Shown here: piece by piece, positions 9,621 to 19,346 of the stretch | Layout of the letters: the number at the start of each line of letters is the position of its first letter | Position numbering within the stretch: the first letter of the stretch is position 1 | Assembly (NCBI GenBank): GCA_020845635.1 | Contig: JADLFI010000006.1 | Location: 1-64,000, forward strand | Direction of reading: 5' to 3' | DNA length: 64,000 nt | From: Bacteroidia bacterium | Lineage (GTDB): Bacteria > Bacteroidota > Bacteroidia > UBA4408 | Notes under the pieces: generated by a model | The model's database searches: none | What the model was told of the DNA's origin: nothing | The model's input: only the letters and a program-made list of their open reading frames with translations | Made by a program: the position numbers and the translations under genes

Positions 9621-10265
9621 ATGCTTATTGCCCCATCTGTATTATCGGCCAACTTTGGTCAACTTGATCAAGAAATTGAAATGATTAATTCTTCATCGGC
9701 CGACTGGTTTCATGTTGATGTTATGGACGGAGTTTTTGTTCCGAATATATCATTTGGTTTTCCGGTATTAAAACAAATTAAAAAACGTGCCCACAAACCC
9801 ATTGATGTACATTTGATGATTGTTGAGCCACAGCGTTATATTGATGAATTTTGCATTCAAGGAGCCGATAGTATTTCGGTGCATTTAGAGGCTTGCACGC
9901 ATTTGCATCGCACCATACAACAAATAAAATCATTAAATATAAAAGCGGGAGTAGCTATTAATCCACACACCCCAATTCATTCTTTAATAGATATTATCAG
10001 CGATATAGATTTAGTTTGCTTAATGTCGGTAAACCCCGGATTTGGCGGACAAAAGTTTATTGCAAATACTTATAAAAAGGTTAAGGAGTTAAAAGAGTTA
10101 ATCATAAAAAGCAGTTCAAAAGCATTGATTGAAATTGATGGGGGAGTTGACTTTGAGAATGCTCCATTGTTGAAAGAAGCAGGAGCCGATGTGCTGGTGG
10201 CAGGCAATACCGTGTTTTCTCATCCTCAGCCCTCAGAGGCAATTGCACGATTAAAGAATACTTGA
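9621..10265 (+). CDS. rpe: Ribulose-phosphate 3-epimerase
   Basis: A 214-residue TIM-barrel enzyme of the non-oxidative pentose phosphate pathway that interconverts D-ribulose 5-phosphate and D-xylulose 5-phosphate. The N-terminus IAPSVLSANFGQL and the metal-binding HVDVMDGVFVPNISFG are diagnostic. VHLMIVEPQRYI, LMSVNPGFGGQKFI and the late EIDGGVDFENAP complete the catalytic and phosphate-binding set (Asp in DGG acts in proton transfer). It converges with asnB 15 bases away. Length is normal. Confidence 0.97.
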   Translation: MLIAPSVLSANFGQLDQEIEMINSSSADWFHVDVMDGVFVPNISFGFPVLKQIKKRAHKPIDVHLMIVEPQRYIDEFCIQGADSISVHLEACTHLHRTIQQIKSLNIKAGVAINPHTPIHSLIDIISDIDLVCLMSVNPGFGGQKFIANTYKKVKELKELIIKSSSKALIEIDGGVDFENAPLLKEAGADVLVAGNTVFSHPQPSEAIARLKNT

Positions 10266-10280
10266 TGTTCAATATTTAAT

Positions 10281-12272
10281 TTACAAGCCAAATGTTTTTT
10301 TCCAAACAGCAAAGGCTATAAACTTAAAAGTACGCGTGTCGGTGGCATCAGCAGTTTTGGTGTCAAACAACCGGTTGTAGTCTCTATTTAACTTATTCAT
10401 GTCAAAATAATCTTTAAGCTCATTGTTAAAATAAGGTCTTACGGCTTCTTTGATAGCATTTATCCATTGAGCGTTAGGTGTGGTAAAGCCCATTTTATCT
10501 TTACGATTCAATATAATATCAGGCACTTTGTTACGCATAGATTGGCGCAAAATATATTTATTTATGCCTTTATGTATTTTGAATGAAGAAGGTAGCTGAA
10601 AAGCATATTCAATGAGATGTATATCGTCTGCAAAAGGAGTTCTCGACTCAACACTATGCCACATACTGCAACGATCTTCGCATTTTAAATAAGCTTTAAG
10701 ACGTGTACTGTTAAAGTCGGTATGCAGCATTTGATTTAGGTTGCCCGGAGCCGGAGGAGTTTGTAATCTCTTTTTGTATTGATTTAAAAATACAGGGTTG
10801 AGGTAATATAAATCGCCAAAATAATTACGGTTAATTTGAAACTGTACAAAGCTTGGCATTTTATGTATTGTTGAATAACGTAAATGTTGTTTCAAAAAGA
10901 ATAACATATTGTGTGGGAAAGGCAAAAAGCCTTTCATTTCAGTGAAAAGGGTTTTAAATTTATAATTTCCCAACAGTTCTCTCCAATAGTTATAATAGTA
11001 ATTATGATAACCGGCAAATAGTTCATCACCCCCTTGACCATCTAATACTACTTTAATGCCTGTTTCCTTAACTTTTTGCATTAAACGGTATTGTGCATAG
11101 GTACTGGTACTCCAAATAGGCACATCTTGACAGTAAATTAAATTTTCAAGGTCATGTAACAGCTCATTGGCTTGCGGAAATACACGGTGAAAAGTTCCAT
11201 TAATATTTTCAGCCATACGCGCTGCAAAGGGACTTTCATCTATTGCAATATCATTATACGAAGCAGTGTATAAGTTGGTTTTATGTTCAGACTTGGTGTT
11301 CTCATTAATAGTATTAATTAGTGCTACAATAGAACTACTGTCAATACCACCACTTAAACAAGCACCTACAGGCACATCGGCTCGCATACGTAATTGTACG
11401 GCTTGAAATAAACGTTGGTATAGCTCTTCTTTGGCTACATTAAATTTATTTTCTTCAAAAGGACGGTAATCGGGATTAGTATATAAACGATAATATTGCT
11501 CAACAGCAAAATAGCCTGTGGCGTGGTTTAGCTCAAAATTGTGTCCCGGAAATAATTCGATAATATGTCTGAAAAAACTTTGAGGTTCGTATTCAATCTC
11601 ATTTTTTACAAAGTAGTCAAATACAGCTTCAGGTCTTATTCCCGAGCTTATGAAAGGCATTTTTATTAAGGCTTTCTGTTCAGAGGCAAAAGCAAAAACA
11701 TCTTTATCATGATAAAAGTAAAATGGTTTAACCCCAAACCTGTCTCGTGCGCCATACAGGGTTTTCTTATTTTTATCAAAGATTACAAATGCCCACATTC
11801 CATTAAATTTATGCAAACATTCTTTACCCCAAACTTTATAGGCCTGCAAAACTACTTCGGTATCACTCTCCGAGCGAAAGGTACAACCTAAGGCCTGTAA
11901 TTCTTTTCGCAACTCAAGATAATTATATATTTCACCGTTAAATACTATCCAGTAATTTCCTTCATCAATACTCATGGGTTGATGGCCTACAGGATTAAGT
12001 TCAATAATACTTAACCTACGGTGTGTAAGCACTATGTCATAGTCATCGTGAGCCTCATTTATATGTAACTTTGGGCTGTAGTCTATCGGGTAATTTATAC
12101 AATCGTTGGGCGTATTTTCGGCATAGGCAGTAATAAGCGTATGGCTATTATAAAGCATATAACCCTCATCATCGGGGCCGCGATGAGCAATTAACCGATT
12201 AAGCAATATGGCTGATTGCTTAATATGATTTGTTTTTTTATTGAATCGTACTATTCCGCCAATTCCACACAT
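10281..12272 (-). CDS. asnB: Asparagine synthase (glutamine-hydrolysing)
   Basis: A 663-residue two-domain amidotransferase. The nucleophile Cys2 is exposed by the start MCGIGGIV. The class II glutaminase domain contains HRGPDDEGY, a short family-unusual insertion at about residues 45-75, and then LTHRRLSIIELNPVGHQPM. The synthetase domain has the PP-loop GACLSGGIDSSSIVAL (about residue 300) and DGQGGDELFAGYHNY. It lies six bases downstream of a polysaccharide flippase, which suggests either normal asparagine synthesis or amidation of a sugar or surface polymer, as for AsnB homologues in polysaccharide clusters. The sequence does not decide between these. Confidence 0.9.
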   Translation of the reverse strand: MCGIGGIVRFNKKTNHIKQSAILLNRLIAHRGPDDEGYMLYNSHTLITAYAENTPNDCINYPIDYSPKLHINEAHDDYDIVLTHRRLSIIELNPVGHQPMSIDEGNYWIVFNGEIYNYLELRKELQALGCTFRSESDTEVVLQAYKVWGKECLHKFNGMWAFVIFDKNKKTLYGARDRFGVKPFYFYHDKDVFAFASEQKALIKMPFISSGIRPEAVFDYFVKNEIEYEPQSFFRHIIELFPGHNFELNHATGYFAVEQYYRLYTNPDYRPFEENKFNVAKEELYQRLFQAVQLRMRADVPVGACLSGGIDSSSIVALINTINENTKSEHKTNLYTASYNDIAIDESPFAARMAENINGTFHRVFPQANELLHDLENLIYCQDVPIWSTSTYAQYRLMQKVKETGIKVVLDGQGGDELFAGYHNYYYNYWRELLGNYKFKTLFTEMKGFLPFPHNMLFFLKQHLRYSTIHKMPSFVQFQINRNYFGDLYYLNPVFLNQYKKRLQTPPAPGNLNQMLHTDFNSTRLKAYLKCEDRCSMWHSVESRTPFADDIHLIEYAFQLPSSFKIHKGINKYILRQSMRNKVPDIILNRKDKMGFTTPNAQWINAIKEAVRPYFNNELKDYFDMNKLNRDYNRLFDTKTADATDTRTFKFIAFAVWKKTFGL

Positions 12273-12278
12273 AATACT

Positions 12279-13538
12279 TTAGCCATTTAATAATCCTTTA
12301 AACTTTAGCATAAAAAATTTAATATCATAAAATGTGGGAATGATAACATTTACCCTAATTTTATTTTCGCTCAAAAATAATTTTAAATAATATATTAATG
12401 CTGCCAATGCTCCTAAACTTATGACTATACCCGGTATCCATTTAGAGGGCCATAAAGTATATAAAGTAAAGGAAGCAAGAGACACCAGCATGGATAAGAT
12501 ACCCGCTTTGGTGTTTACCGCATATCGACCCAAACCCGAATAATAATGACCAATAACCTGACTAATAGAAGTGGCCAATATAGATGGCAGCAAGGTGTAA
12601 ATAATGATTTTTATTTGACTGAATTCTTTTCCGAAAATTAGTGTAAGTAAAGAACTTGGGAAAATTAATAAAAGCACTAAAACCATTAATGCAATTAACA
12701 AAGAGAGTTTAATCAGAGTTAGCGTAGAGGCAATGGTTTTACTATGGTCTTTTTGGTTGGCTACTTCGCTTACGGTAATTAATGCAATACTGTTGCTGAA
12801 TAACATTGCCGCTTCGGTAATTGATACGGCCGTACTTAATACACCCAAAAATGCCAAAGACAAAAAATATTCGGAGAAATAATAGTTAATTCTACTGCTT
12901 AGTAAATGCGTAATGCTGGCCGATTGGGTAAGTAAACCATTGCTGAATAGTTGCTTGAGCGACACGCTAACAGCAGTATGATGTTGTTGCCAAACAAATG
13001 AAGTAAAATAAAAACCTAAAAGCAGAGATAAGATATACGAACACAGCAGTGCGTAAAAATAAATTTCGGTTTTAAGGATATTCATGAAAATAAAAAATAG
13101 GAAAACTCCCATAAGCATTAAACTTTGAATAACCAATAAGGTGTTGAATTGTTTAATTTTTTGATGTCCCAATAAAACAAACTGATGAATAGAACCCACA
13201 CATAAAAAGAAACTACAAAGACTGACCATTAAGAAAAGTGATGAATCATAGAAATTTAAAACAATAAAAAGAGAGTTGCACACTATGCTTGTTATAACAG
13301 CCCAACAATAGGCCATTACAACAATTTTTTTATTGTTATACCTAGGAATTAAATATACTACTGCAGGGCCACCTACAATTTCGTTTACTAAACCGCTTAT
13401 GGCAATAGCAATCATAGCCAAACTAATGGTTCCGCGTGCTTCTGCTCCCAAAAATTTTGCGGTTAAAACAATAATAATAAAATTCAATACAGATACTGTA
13501 AGACGCGAAAAAAAAGTACCTGTAATTTTTTTAAACAT
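12279..13538 (-). CDS. Polysaccharide (O-antigen type) flippase, Wzx-like membrane protein
   Basis: A 419-residue integral membrane protein with about 12 predicted hydrophobic helices. The N-terminus (TFFSRLTVSVLNFIIIVLTA, then KFLGAEARGTISLAMIAIA) matches the first helices of the polysaccharide transporter (PST) branch of the MOP superfamily, which flips lipid-linked glycan units across the inner membrane. It is first in a two-gene unit with asnB on the minus strand. No glycosyltransferase or polymerase genes adjoin, so the glycan it carries is unknown. Divergent from purK with about 180 bases between. Confidence 0.78.
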   Translation of the reverse strand: MFKKITGTFFSRLTVSVLNFIIIVLTAKFLGAEARGTISLAMIAIAISGLVNEIVGGPAVVYLIPRYNNKKIVVMAYCWAVITSIVCNSLFIVLNFYDSSLFLMVSLCSFFLCVGSIHQFVLLGHQKIKQFNTLLVIQSLMLMGVFLFFIFMNILKTEIYFYALLCSYILSLLLGFYFTSFVWQQHHTAVSVSLKQLFSNGLLTQSASITHLLSSRINYYFSEYFLSLAFLGVLSTAVSITEAAMLFSNSIALITVSEVANQKDHSKTIASTLTLIKLSLLIALMVLVLLLIFPSSLLTLIFGKEFSQIKIIIYTLLPSILATSISQVIGHYYSGLGRYAVNTKAGILSMLVSLASFTLYTLWPSKWIPGIVISLGALAALIYYLKLFLSENKIRVNVIIPTFYDIKFFMLKFKGLLNG

Positions 13539-13716
13539 AATTTACTGTTTCAGATAAATTAAATATAACGCAAAAAAACATAAATTCTTTTAAACTGCTG
13601 TATTATTCTTTTATCAATGGTTTTGTAAAAGGGTTGAAACAACTGATATTTCCTGAAAATACAAATAAAATTCAGAAGCAGATGCATAATTGTGCATTAA
13701 CATGAACGAATAATTA

Positions 13717-13724
13717 TAATTTTG
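13717..13724 (+). promoter_or_regulatory. -7 promoter element of purK
   Basis: TAATTTTG matches TAnnTTTG exactly. Its last three bases form the TTG at 13722 that opens the frame in silico, so that TTG cannot be the real start. The ATG at 13746 lies 21 bases downstream. A TTG at 13690-13692 is 24 bases upstream, slightly beyond the usual spacing. Confidence 0.5.
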
Positions 13725-13745
13725 TGCTGTACAATTCATCAGTTT

Positions 13746-14891
13746 ATGAATCACTTTAAAGCGGTAAAGTTAGGAATTATTGGCGGTGGTCAGTTGGGCA
13801 AAATGCTGATACAAGAAGCTGTAAATTTGAATGCCGAAATTTATGTGTTAGACCCCGATAAAGATGCTCCTTGCCGCTATTTGGCTCAACATTTTGAATG
13901 TGGCAGCTTGATGGATTTTGATACAGTATATCATTTTGGCAAACGAACTGAAATATTAACGGTTGAGATTGAACATATCAATACCGATGCTTTACTACAA
14001 CTTCAATCGGAAGGACTTAAAGTATATCCGCAACCGCAAGTGCTTAAAGTAGTACAAGACAAAGGGCTTCAAAAACAGTTTTACCAAGATAACCATATCC
14101 CAACGGCAGCTTTTTCGTTGGTTGAGAATAAACAAGAAGCACGAAAAGTTTGGGAGTCGGGAAAAAAGAAGATGATTCAGAAACTTCGCAAAGGAGGCTA
14201 CGATGGGCGTGGAGTAACTAAGCTTTTTGATGAAAAAGATTTTGAACAAGCCTTTGATGCTCCTTCGGTAATGGAAGAAGCTATTGATTTTAGAAAAGAG
14301 TTATCCGTTATTGTGGCACGCAATGAACAAGGGCAAACTGCTGTTTATGATCCTGTAGAGATGGAATTTAATGCACAGCAAAATTTGGTGGAGTTTTTAC
14401 AAATGCCTGCGGATATTCCTGAAAACATTGTGCAGCAAGCGCGTAACGTAGCCGTACAGGTGGCACAAAGTATCCATATTGTTGGAGTTTTGGCTGTTGA
14501 AATGTTTTTAACCTACGATGATAAAATATTGGTGAATGAAATAGCACCGCGACCACATAATAGCGGGCATCAAACCATTGAGGGCTGTCGCACCTCACAA
14601 TATGCACAACATTTGCGAGCTATTTTGGGTCTGCCTTTAGGCTCTACTTATTGCCATACCCCATCGGTAATGGTGAACCTATTAGGGCAGCCAAACAAAA
14701 CAGGGGTTGCGGTTTACAGCGGATTAGACAATGTATTGTCAATACCCGGAGTTTATGTTCATTTATACGGGAAAAAACTTACCAAACCATTCCGTAAAAT
14801 GGGACACATTACCATACTTCACGAGCGTATGGAAGAAGCCATAAAAAATGCTCGGATAGTACAGCAGAAAATTAAAGCAACAACAGAATAA
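13746..14891 (+). CDS. purK: 5-(carboxyamino)imidazole ribonucleotide synthase
   Basis: A 381-residue ATP-grasp enzyme that carboxylates AIR to N5-CAIR in de novo purine synthesis. The N-terminal fold carries [18 protein letters not shown], the signature of PurK. The ATP-grasp part contains [13 protein letters not shown] and the metal-binding [20 protein letters not shown] with [14 protein letters not shown] 13746 is chosen because the upstream TTG at 13722 lies in the promoter. It precedes purE by four bases, so the two enzymes that replace the class II-type single-step carboxylation are co-transcribed. Confidence 0.96.
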   Translation: MNHFKAVKLGIIGGGQLGKMLIQEAVNLNAEIYVLDPDKDAPCRYLAQHFECGSLMDFDTVYHFGKRTEILTVEIEHINTDALLQLQSEGLKVYPQPQVLKVVQDKGLQKQFYQDNHIPTAAFSLVENKQEARKVWESGKKKMIQKLRKGGYDGRGVTKLFDEKDFEQAFDAPSVMEEAIDFRKELSVIVARNEQGQTAVYDPVEMEFNAQQNLVEFLQMPADIPENIVQQARNVAVQVAQSIHIVGVLAVEMFLTYDDKILVNEIAPRPHNSGHQTIEGCRTSQYAQHLRAILGLPLGSTYCHTPSVMVNLLGQPNKTGVAVYSGLDNVLSIPGVYVHLYGKKLTKPFRKMGHITILHERMEEAIKNARIVQQKIKATTE

Positions 14892-14895
14892 AACA

Positions 14896-15402
14896 ATGAA
14901 AGCACAAGTAGGAATAATTATGGGAAGTCGTTCAGACTGGCCGGTAATGGAAGCAGCCGCACAACTTTTAGAAGAGTTGGGGATTTTCTTTGAAGTAAAA
15001 ATTGTATCAGCTCATCGCACTCCCGATTTGTTGATGCAGTATGCCTCTACCGCACACGAAAGAGGCTTGCAAGTTATTATTGCAGGTGCAGGAGGTGCAG
15101 CACATTTGCCCGGAATGGTAGCTTCAAAAAGTCCTCTACCGGTTATTGGCGTTCCGGTAAAATCATCAAACAGCATTGACGGCTGGGATTCTGTTTTGTC
15201 CATACTCCAAATGCCAACGGGAGTTCCGGTAGCTACAGTGGCCTTAAACGGAGCAGCCAATGCCGGAATTTTGGCTGCACAGATTATTGGGTCATCACAA
15301 CCTGAAATTTTAAATAAAATAAAAACATATAAAGAGCAATTAAAGAAGAAAGTACTGGAAAGCGAACTGCCTTCAGGAAATTTTAAATTCAGAGTGCAAT
15401 AA
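14896..15402 (+). CDS. purE: N5-carboxyaminoimidazole ribonucleotide mutase (PurE, class I)
   Basis: A 168-residue octameric mutase that converts N5-CAIR to CAIR, the step after PurK. The N-terminal [17 protein letters not shown], then [10 protein letters not shown] (catalytic His) and [16 protein letters not shown], are the class I PurE motifs. GVPVKSS and [20 protein letters not shown] complete the active site. It follows purK after four bases and converges with the next gene eight bases away. Confidence 0.97.
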   Translation: MKAQVGIIMGSRSDWPVMEAAAQLLEELGIFFEVKIVSAHRTPDLLMQYASTAHERGLQVIIAGAGGAAHLPGMVASKSPLPVIGVPVKSSNSIDGWDSVLSILQMPTGVPVATVALNGAANAGILAAQIIGSSQPEILNKIKTYKEQLKKKVLESELPSGNFKFRVQ

Positions 15403-15410
15403 TTTTGAAA

Positions 15411-16121
15411 TTAGAAGCCTGAGAAACGCATTTGTATAACACCAAGCATAGCTTCTTTAAAAATACCTTTACTCATTTTAGATTCCCCTGCAGTTCTGTC
15501 AATAAAGGTAATGGGAACTTCTTTAATTTTAAATCCTGCTTTCTTTACCATGTATTTCATTTCAATCTGAAAAGCATAACCAATAAACCGTATTTTGCCT
15601 AAATTTATGGTTTGCAGCACCTTTTTACGGTAGCATTTAAAGCCTGCAGTGGTGTCCTTAATATTTACCCATAATATCATACGGACGTAAAGTGAAGCAA
15701 AATAGCTCATTAATATACGACCTAAAGGCCAATTAACCACTTTGCCGCCTTTCACATATCGTGAACCTATGGCCAAATCATATCCCTGATTAGCACATGC
15801 ATCGTACAGTCTAACCAAATCTTTTGGGTTGTGCGAAAAATCACAATCCATTTCAAAAATAAAATCAAAGCCATGTTCAATGGCATATTTAAAACCTGCA
15901 ATATAAGCTGTCCCAAGTCCTAGCTTTCCTTGGCGTTCAAGCAGGTGCAATTGGCCGCTGAATTCTTTCTGAAGTTGTTTTACAATTAAGGCTGTACCAT
16001 CGGGCGAACCATCATCAACAATTAATATGTTAAATGGAACAGACAAAGAGAATACCTCGCGAATCATTCGCTCCACATTTTCTTTCTCATTGTATGTAGG
16101 AATAATAACTAAGTTGCCCAA
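15411..16121 (-). CDS. Polyprenol monophosphomannose synthase-like glycosyltransferase (GT2)
   Basis: A 236-residue family 2 glycosyltransferase close to dolichyl/polyprenyl-phosphate mannosyltransferases. The start NLVIIPTYNEKENVERMI is typical, followed by ILIVDDGSPDGTA (nucleotide-binding Asp) and FIFEMDCDFSHNPKD (DXD-type metal site). Later come GSRYVKGG and TAGFKCYRK. There is no long membrane domain, so this is the soluble or peripheral catalytic type that transfers a sugar from a nucleotide sugar to polyprenyl phosphate. The only available start is TTG 16121, supported by the promoter at 16142-16171. The donor sugar is inferred, not shown. Confidence 0.88.
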   Translation of the reverse strand: MGNLVIIPTYNEKENVERMIREVFSLSVPFNILIVDDGSPDGTALIVKQLQKEFSGQLHLLERQGKLGLGTAYIAGFKYAIEHGFDFIFEMDCDFSHNPKDLVRLYDACANQGYDLAIGSRYVKGGKVVNWPLGRILMSYFASLYVRMILWVNIKDTTAGFKCYRKKVLQTINLGKIRFIGYAFQIEMKYMVKKAGFKIKEVPITFIDRTAGESKMSKGIFKEAMLGVIQMRFSGF

Positions 16122-16141
16122 TGTTTTAATTTTACGTAGTA

Positions 16142-16171
16142 CAAACCTATACTAATTTTAAAAATATACAA
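16142..16171 (-). promoter_or_regulatory. Promoter of the GT2 gene (TTG-N19-TAGGTTTG)
   Basis: On the minus strand TTG (16169-16171) and a perfect -7 element TAGGTTTG (16142-16149) are 19 bases apart. The -7 element ends 20 bases before the TTG start codon at 16121, which supports that start. Confidence 0.65.
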
Positions 16172-16224
16172 TTTTTTTTGTTATATTTTAGGAATATTAA
16201 CGAAGAAATACTAACTTTACTTTA

Positions 16225-16635
16225 ATGAATAATTTTATTAAAGCATTTATAGGCTTACTACTTATTCTTTTCTCCTTTGATTTAAGTGTTAATTCTGCTT
16301 TATCACAACAAAAACTCTATCAGGTAAAAGGTACTGCCAGTTATTATGCTCGTAAATTCCATGGTCGTAAAACTACCAGTGGCGAAATATTTAGCAACGA
16401 CAGTTTAACGGCAGCGCACAAATGGTTGCCTTTTGGTACTTTTGTAAGGGTTACCAATTTACGTAACGATTCTGTAGTAGTGGTTAGAATTAATGACCGT
16501 TTGCCCAAAAAATCAACGCGTATTATTGATTTATCACGAGCGGCTGCCAAACAATTAAACTTTTTGGTGCAGGGGCTTACTAAAGTTTATGTGGAAGAAA
16601 TACCTAAAGACAAAATTATTAACCGGGGCGGTTAA
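16225..16635 (+). CDS. RlpA-like double-psi beta-barrel septal ring protein
   Basis: A 136-residue secreted protein. A signal peptide covers about residues 1-28 (ending ALSQQ). The remainder is one double-psi beta-barrel domain with the RlpA signature: GTASYYARKFHGRKTTSGE, then LPFGTFVRVTNLRND and the catalytic-type VVRINDRLP and RIIDLSRAAAKQL. RlpA homologues bind or cleave glycan strands at the septum in the periplasm. There is no SPOR domain, so this is the short form. TAACTTTA at 16212-16219 is an imperfect -7 element nearby. Confidence 0.88.
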   Translation: MNNFIKAFIGLLLILFSFDLSVNSALSQQKLYQVKGTASYYARKFHGRKTTSGEIFSNDSLTAAHKWLPFGTFVRVTNLRNDSVVVVRINDRLPKKSTRIIDLSRAAAKQLNFLVQGLTKVYVEEIPKDKIINRGG

Positions 16636-16706
16636 TTAAATTTATTATTTTCATCAATTGATTTTAAAAAAATAATGTAACTTGCATTAAATAATTAACA
16701 ATCAAA

Positions 16707-19346
16707 TTGCAACCTTTCTCCACCTCAAAAAACATCTTGCTTTTGTTGCTTGTTATTTGCACAATACTTAGTTGGCAATGCAAAACAACCAAGAAAACAT
16801 CAGAGAACGAATTAGGATATAACGATTCTTTAATGGGTCATTATAAGAATTTCTTAGAGCAGGAGCCTGCCGAATATCAGGCTGCACGTACTAGAGTTAA
16901 CGACCTTATTCATACAAAACTAAATCTCAAATTTGATATCCCAAATGCAACCGTATTTGGAGAAGCAAGTTTAACGTTTAAACCACATTTTTATCCAACC
17001 GGTACTATTGACCTTGATGCTGTTGGTTTTAAGATTAATAAAGCAAGCCTTGAAGAAGGGAAAAAAAGCAAAGAATTAAAATATAATTATGATGGGAAAG
17101 TATTAAGTATTGATTTAGGGAATACCTATTCAAGAAATGATACGGTTCGTATTTCAATAAGTTACGTAGCCTACCCCGATTCGCTTGAGTACGGAGGCAG
17201 TTTGGCTATTATGGGAAATAAAGGTTTATATTTTATCAATAAAGACGGAAAGCAGAAGGGAACGCCTACGCAAGTATGGTCGCAAGGCGAGACACAAGCA
17301 AACAGTAAGTGGTTTCCTACCATTGATGCCCCTAATCAGCGTATGACCCAAGAAATTAGCTTAACCGTTGATAATAAATATACCACACTTTCCAATGGAC
17401 TATTGATTTCACAAAAGAATAATAATGATGGCACACGAACCGATTATTGGAAACAATCGCTGCCGGCTGCCCCATATTTAACTATGATAGCTATTGGCGA
17501 ATTTGTGGTTGTTAAAGATAAATACAAAGATAAAGAAGTATCGTATTACATGGAGCCTGCTTATGCTAAATACGCACGCCATATTTTTGGAATGACACCC
17601 GATATGATTGCTTACTTTGAGAAACTATTAGGATTTCCTTATGTGTGGGAAAAATACTCGCAAGTTGCAGTTCGGGAGTACATCTCGGGAGCTATGGAAA
17701 ATACTACAGCTACCGTGCATGGTGATTTTGTATTAAAAACCGACCGTGAACTGATTGATGAAAATAGTGAAGATGTGATTGCGCACGAATTGTTTCATCA
17801 CTGGTTTGGCGACCTGGTTACCTGCGAAAGTTGGAGCAATTTGGCTTTAAATGAATCGTTTGCTACTTATGCCGAGTATTTGTGGTTTAACCACCGTCAT
17901 GGTGTTGATGCAGCCAATGAATTGTTATTTCAAGATTTGAATTCCTATTTGGCCGAATCAAAATACAAAAAGGAAAAAATAGTAAGATATCATTACAATG
18001 ATAAAGAAGATATGTTCGACTCACACTCCTACGCCAAAGGCGGATTGGTGTTACACATGTTGCGCAACTATGTGGGCGATGATGCTTTTTTTGAAGCCTT
18101 AAATCTTTATTTAAATAAAAGAAAATTTAATACTGCTGAATTGGCCGATCTCCGTATGGCTTTTGAAGAAATTACCGGTGAAGATTTGAATTGGTTCTTT
18201 AACCAATGGTTTCTCGAAGCAGGGCATCCTATGATTAAAGTGGTAACAACTTATAACGATACTACCAAAAAAGTAAACATAAGCATAAATCAATTTCAAA
18301 GCAGTGAGGTTGTTTTTAAACTTCCTGTAGCTGTTGATGTGTACACATCAACAGGGAAGAAGCGCCATAAGATTACACTTGAGAAGGCAGAAGAAACTTT
18401 TAGTTTTGATTGTGAAAGCCGCCCTTATTTAGTGAGCTTTGATGGCGATTATATTATTCTTGGGCAGGTGTTTGAAGAGAAAAGTGAAGATGAGTGGATA
18501 TACCAATTAAAGCATGCCGGACATCTTAGAGCACGTTTAAGTGCTGTCAAAAATCTTAATACATATAAAGATGATAAAGCATTTAACAGCTTGTATGATG
18601 CTGCATTGAACGACAAATACTTTTTAGTGAGAAAGAATGCAGCAGAAGCACTTTTGAGTTTTAAAGGCGATAATAACAGTTTGTATCAGTCGAAATTAAA
18701 GCAATGTTATTACACTCAATTTTCTAAAGACGAAAGTTCAATAGTGCGTGCTAATGCACTCGACTTTTGGTTTGATTTGGTGAAAGATGAAAAAACATTC
18801 AGCAAAGATCCCATTGTGAAAGCCACTAAAGACCAATCCTACTTTGTACAATCTACAGCACTGTCTGTTTTATATGAAGCCGACCAGGATTTAGGATTTG
18901 AAACCGCTAAGAAATTTGAAAATGATTCATCATATCTTCTTGTATCCGAAATTGCTAGGATATATTCACAATTGGGTTCAGAAAATGAAAATACTTTCTT
19001 TGTAAAAAATATTAATCGCATTACGGGCTTCAATAAATATGAGATAATTGATGCTTATGGAAATTATTTATTGCGCAGCAATGAGGAAGTCATTAATCAA
19101 GGAATAGAAATATTGGCTAAAGAGGCCCGCGAAAACAATATTTGGTATATTAAGCTGAATGCTTTTAATAAGCTTAAAGAAATATCTCAGATGTATGCCG
19201 ACCGCGAAGCAGAGTTTGAAAAACAAAGTAATAAACAAGAGCAATACGTTACAGCTAAAAGTCAAAAAGAAAAATTAGAAAAACTGATGGATAGCATCGT
19301 TGAGAATGAAAAAAGTAATAGCTTATTAAGAATGTACAGAAATTAA
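16707..19346 (+). CDS. M1 family zinc aminopeptidase with C-terminal HEAT-like region
   Basis: An 879-residue metallopeptidase. The aminopeptidase motif is SGAMENTTA, and the zinc site is HELFHHWFGD with the third ligand Glu in LNESFATYAEYLW. The domain order is N-terminal beta-domain, thermolysin-like catalytic domain, beta-domain and an alpha-helical C-terminal part (about 600-879) that reads like HEAT repeats. The N-terminus is hydrophobic and ends in SWQC, so it is probably an exported, possibly lipid-anchored protein. The only start that keeps this signal is TTG 16707; the next in-frame ATG lies after it. Its stop overlaps that of the convergent acyltransferase. Confidence 0.92.
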   Translation: MQPFSTSKNILLLLLVICTILSWQCKTTKKTSENELGYNDSLMGHYKNFLEQEPAEYQAARTRVNDLIHTKLNLKFDIPNATVFGEASLTFKPHFYPTGTIDLDAVGFKINKASLEEGKKSKELKYNYDGKVLSIDLGNTYSRNDTVRISISYVAYPDSLEYGGSLAIMGNKGLYFINKDGKQKGTPTQVWSQGETQANSKWFPTIDAPNQRMTQEISLTVDNKYTTLSNGLLISQKNNNDGTRTDYWKQSLPAAPYLTMIAIGEFVVVKDKYKDKEVSYYMEPAYAKYARHIFGMTPDMIAYFEKLLGFPYVWEKYSQVAVREYISGAMENTTATVHGDFVLKTDRELIDENSEDVIAHELFHHWFGDLVTCESWSNLALNESFATYAEYLWFNHRHGVDAANELLFQDLNSYLAESKYKKEKIVRYHYNDKEDMFDSHSYAKGGLVLHMLRNYVGDDAFFEALNLYLNKRKFNTAELADLRMAFEEITGEDLNWFFNQWFLEAGHPMIKVVTTYNDTTKKVNISINQFQSSEVVFKLPVAVDVYTSTGKKRHKITLEKAEETFSFDCESRPYLVSFDGDYIILGQVFEEKSEDEWIYQLKHAGHLRARLSAVKNLNTYKDDKAFNSLYDAALNDKYFLVRKNAAEALLSFKGDNNSLYQSKLKQCYYTQFSKDESSIVRANALDFWFDLVKDEKTFSKDPIVKATKDQSYFVQSTALSVLYEADQDLGFETAKKFENDSSYLLVSEIARIYSQLGSENENTFFVKNINRITGFNKYEIIDAYGNYLLRSNEEVINQGIEILAKEARENNIWYIKLNAFNKLKEISQMYADREAEFEKQSNKQEQYVTAKSQKEKLEKLMDSIVENEKSNSLLRMYRN

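Noticed and set aside
16212-16219. TAACTTTA as rlpA promoter element
   Set aside because: It differs from TAnnTTTG at the last base and has no -33 TTG at the usual distance, so it is only mentioned in the gene entry.
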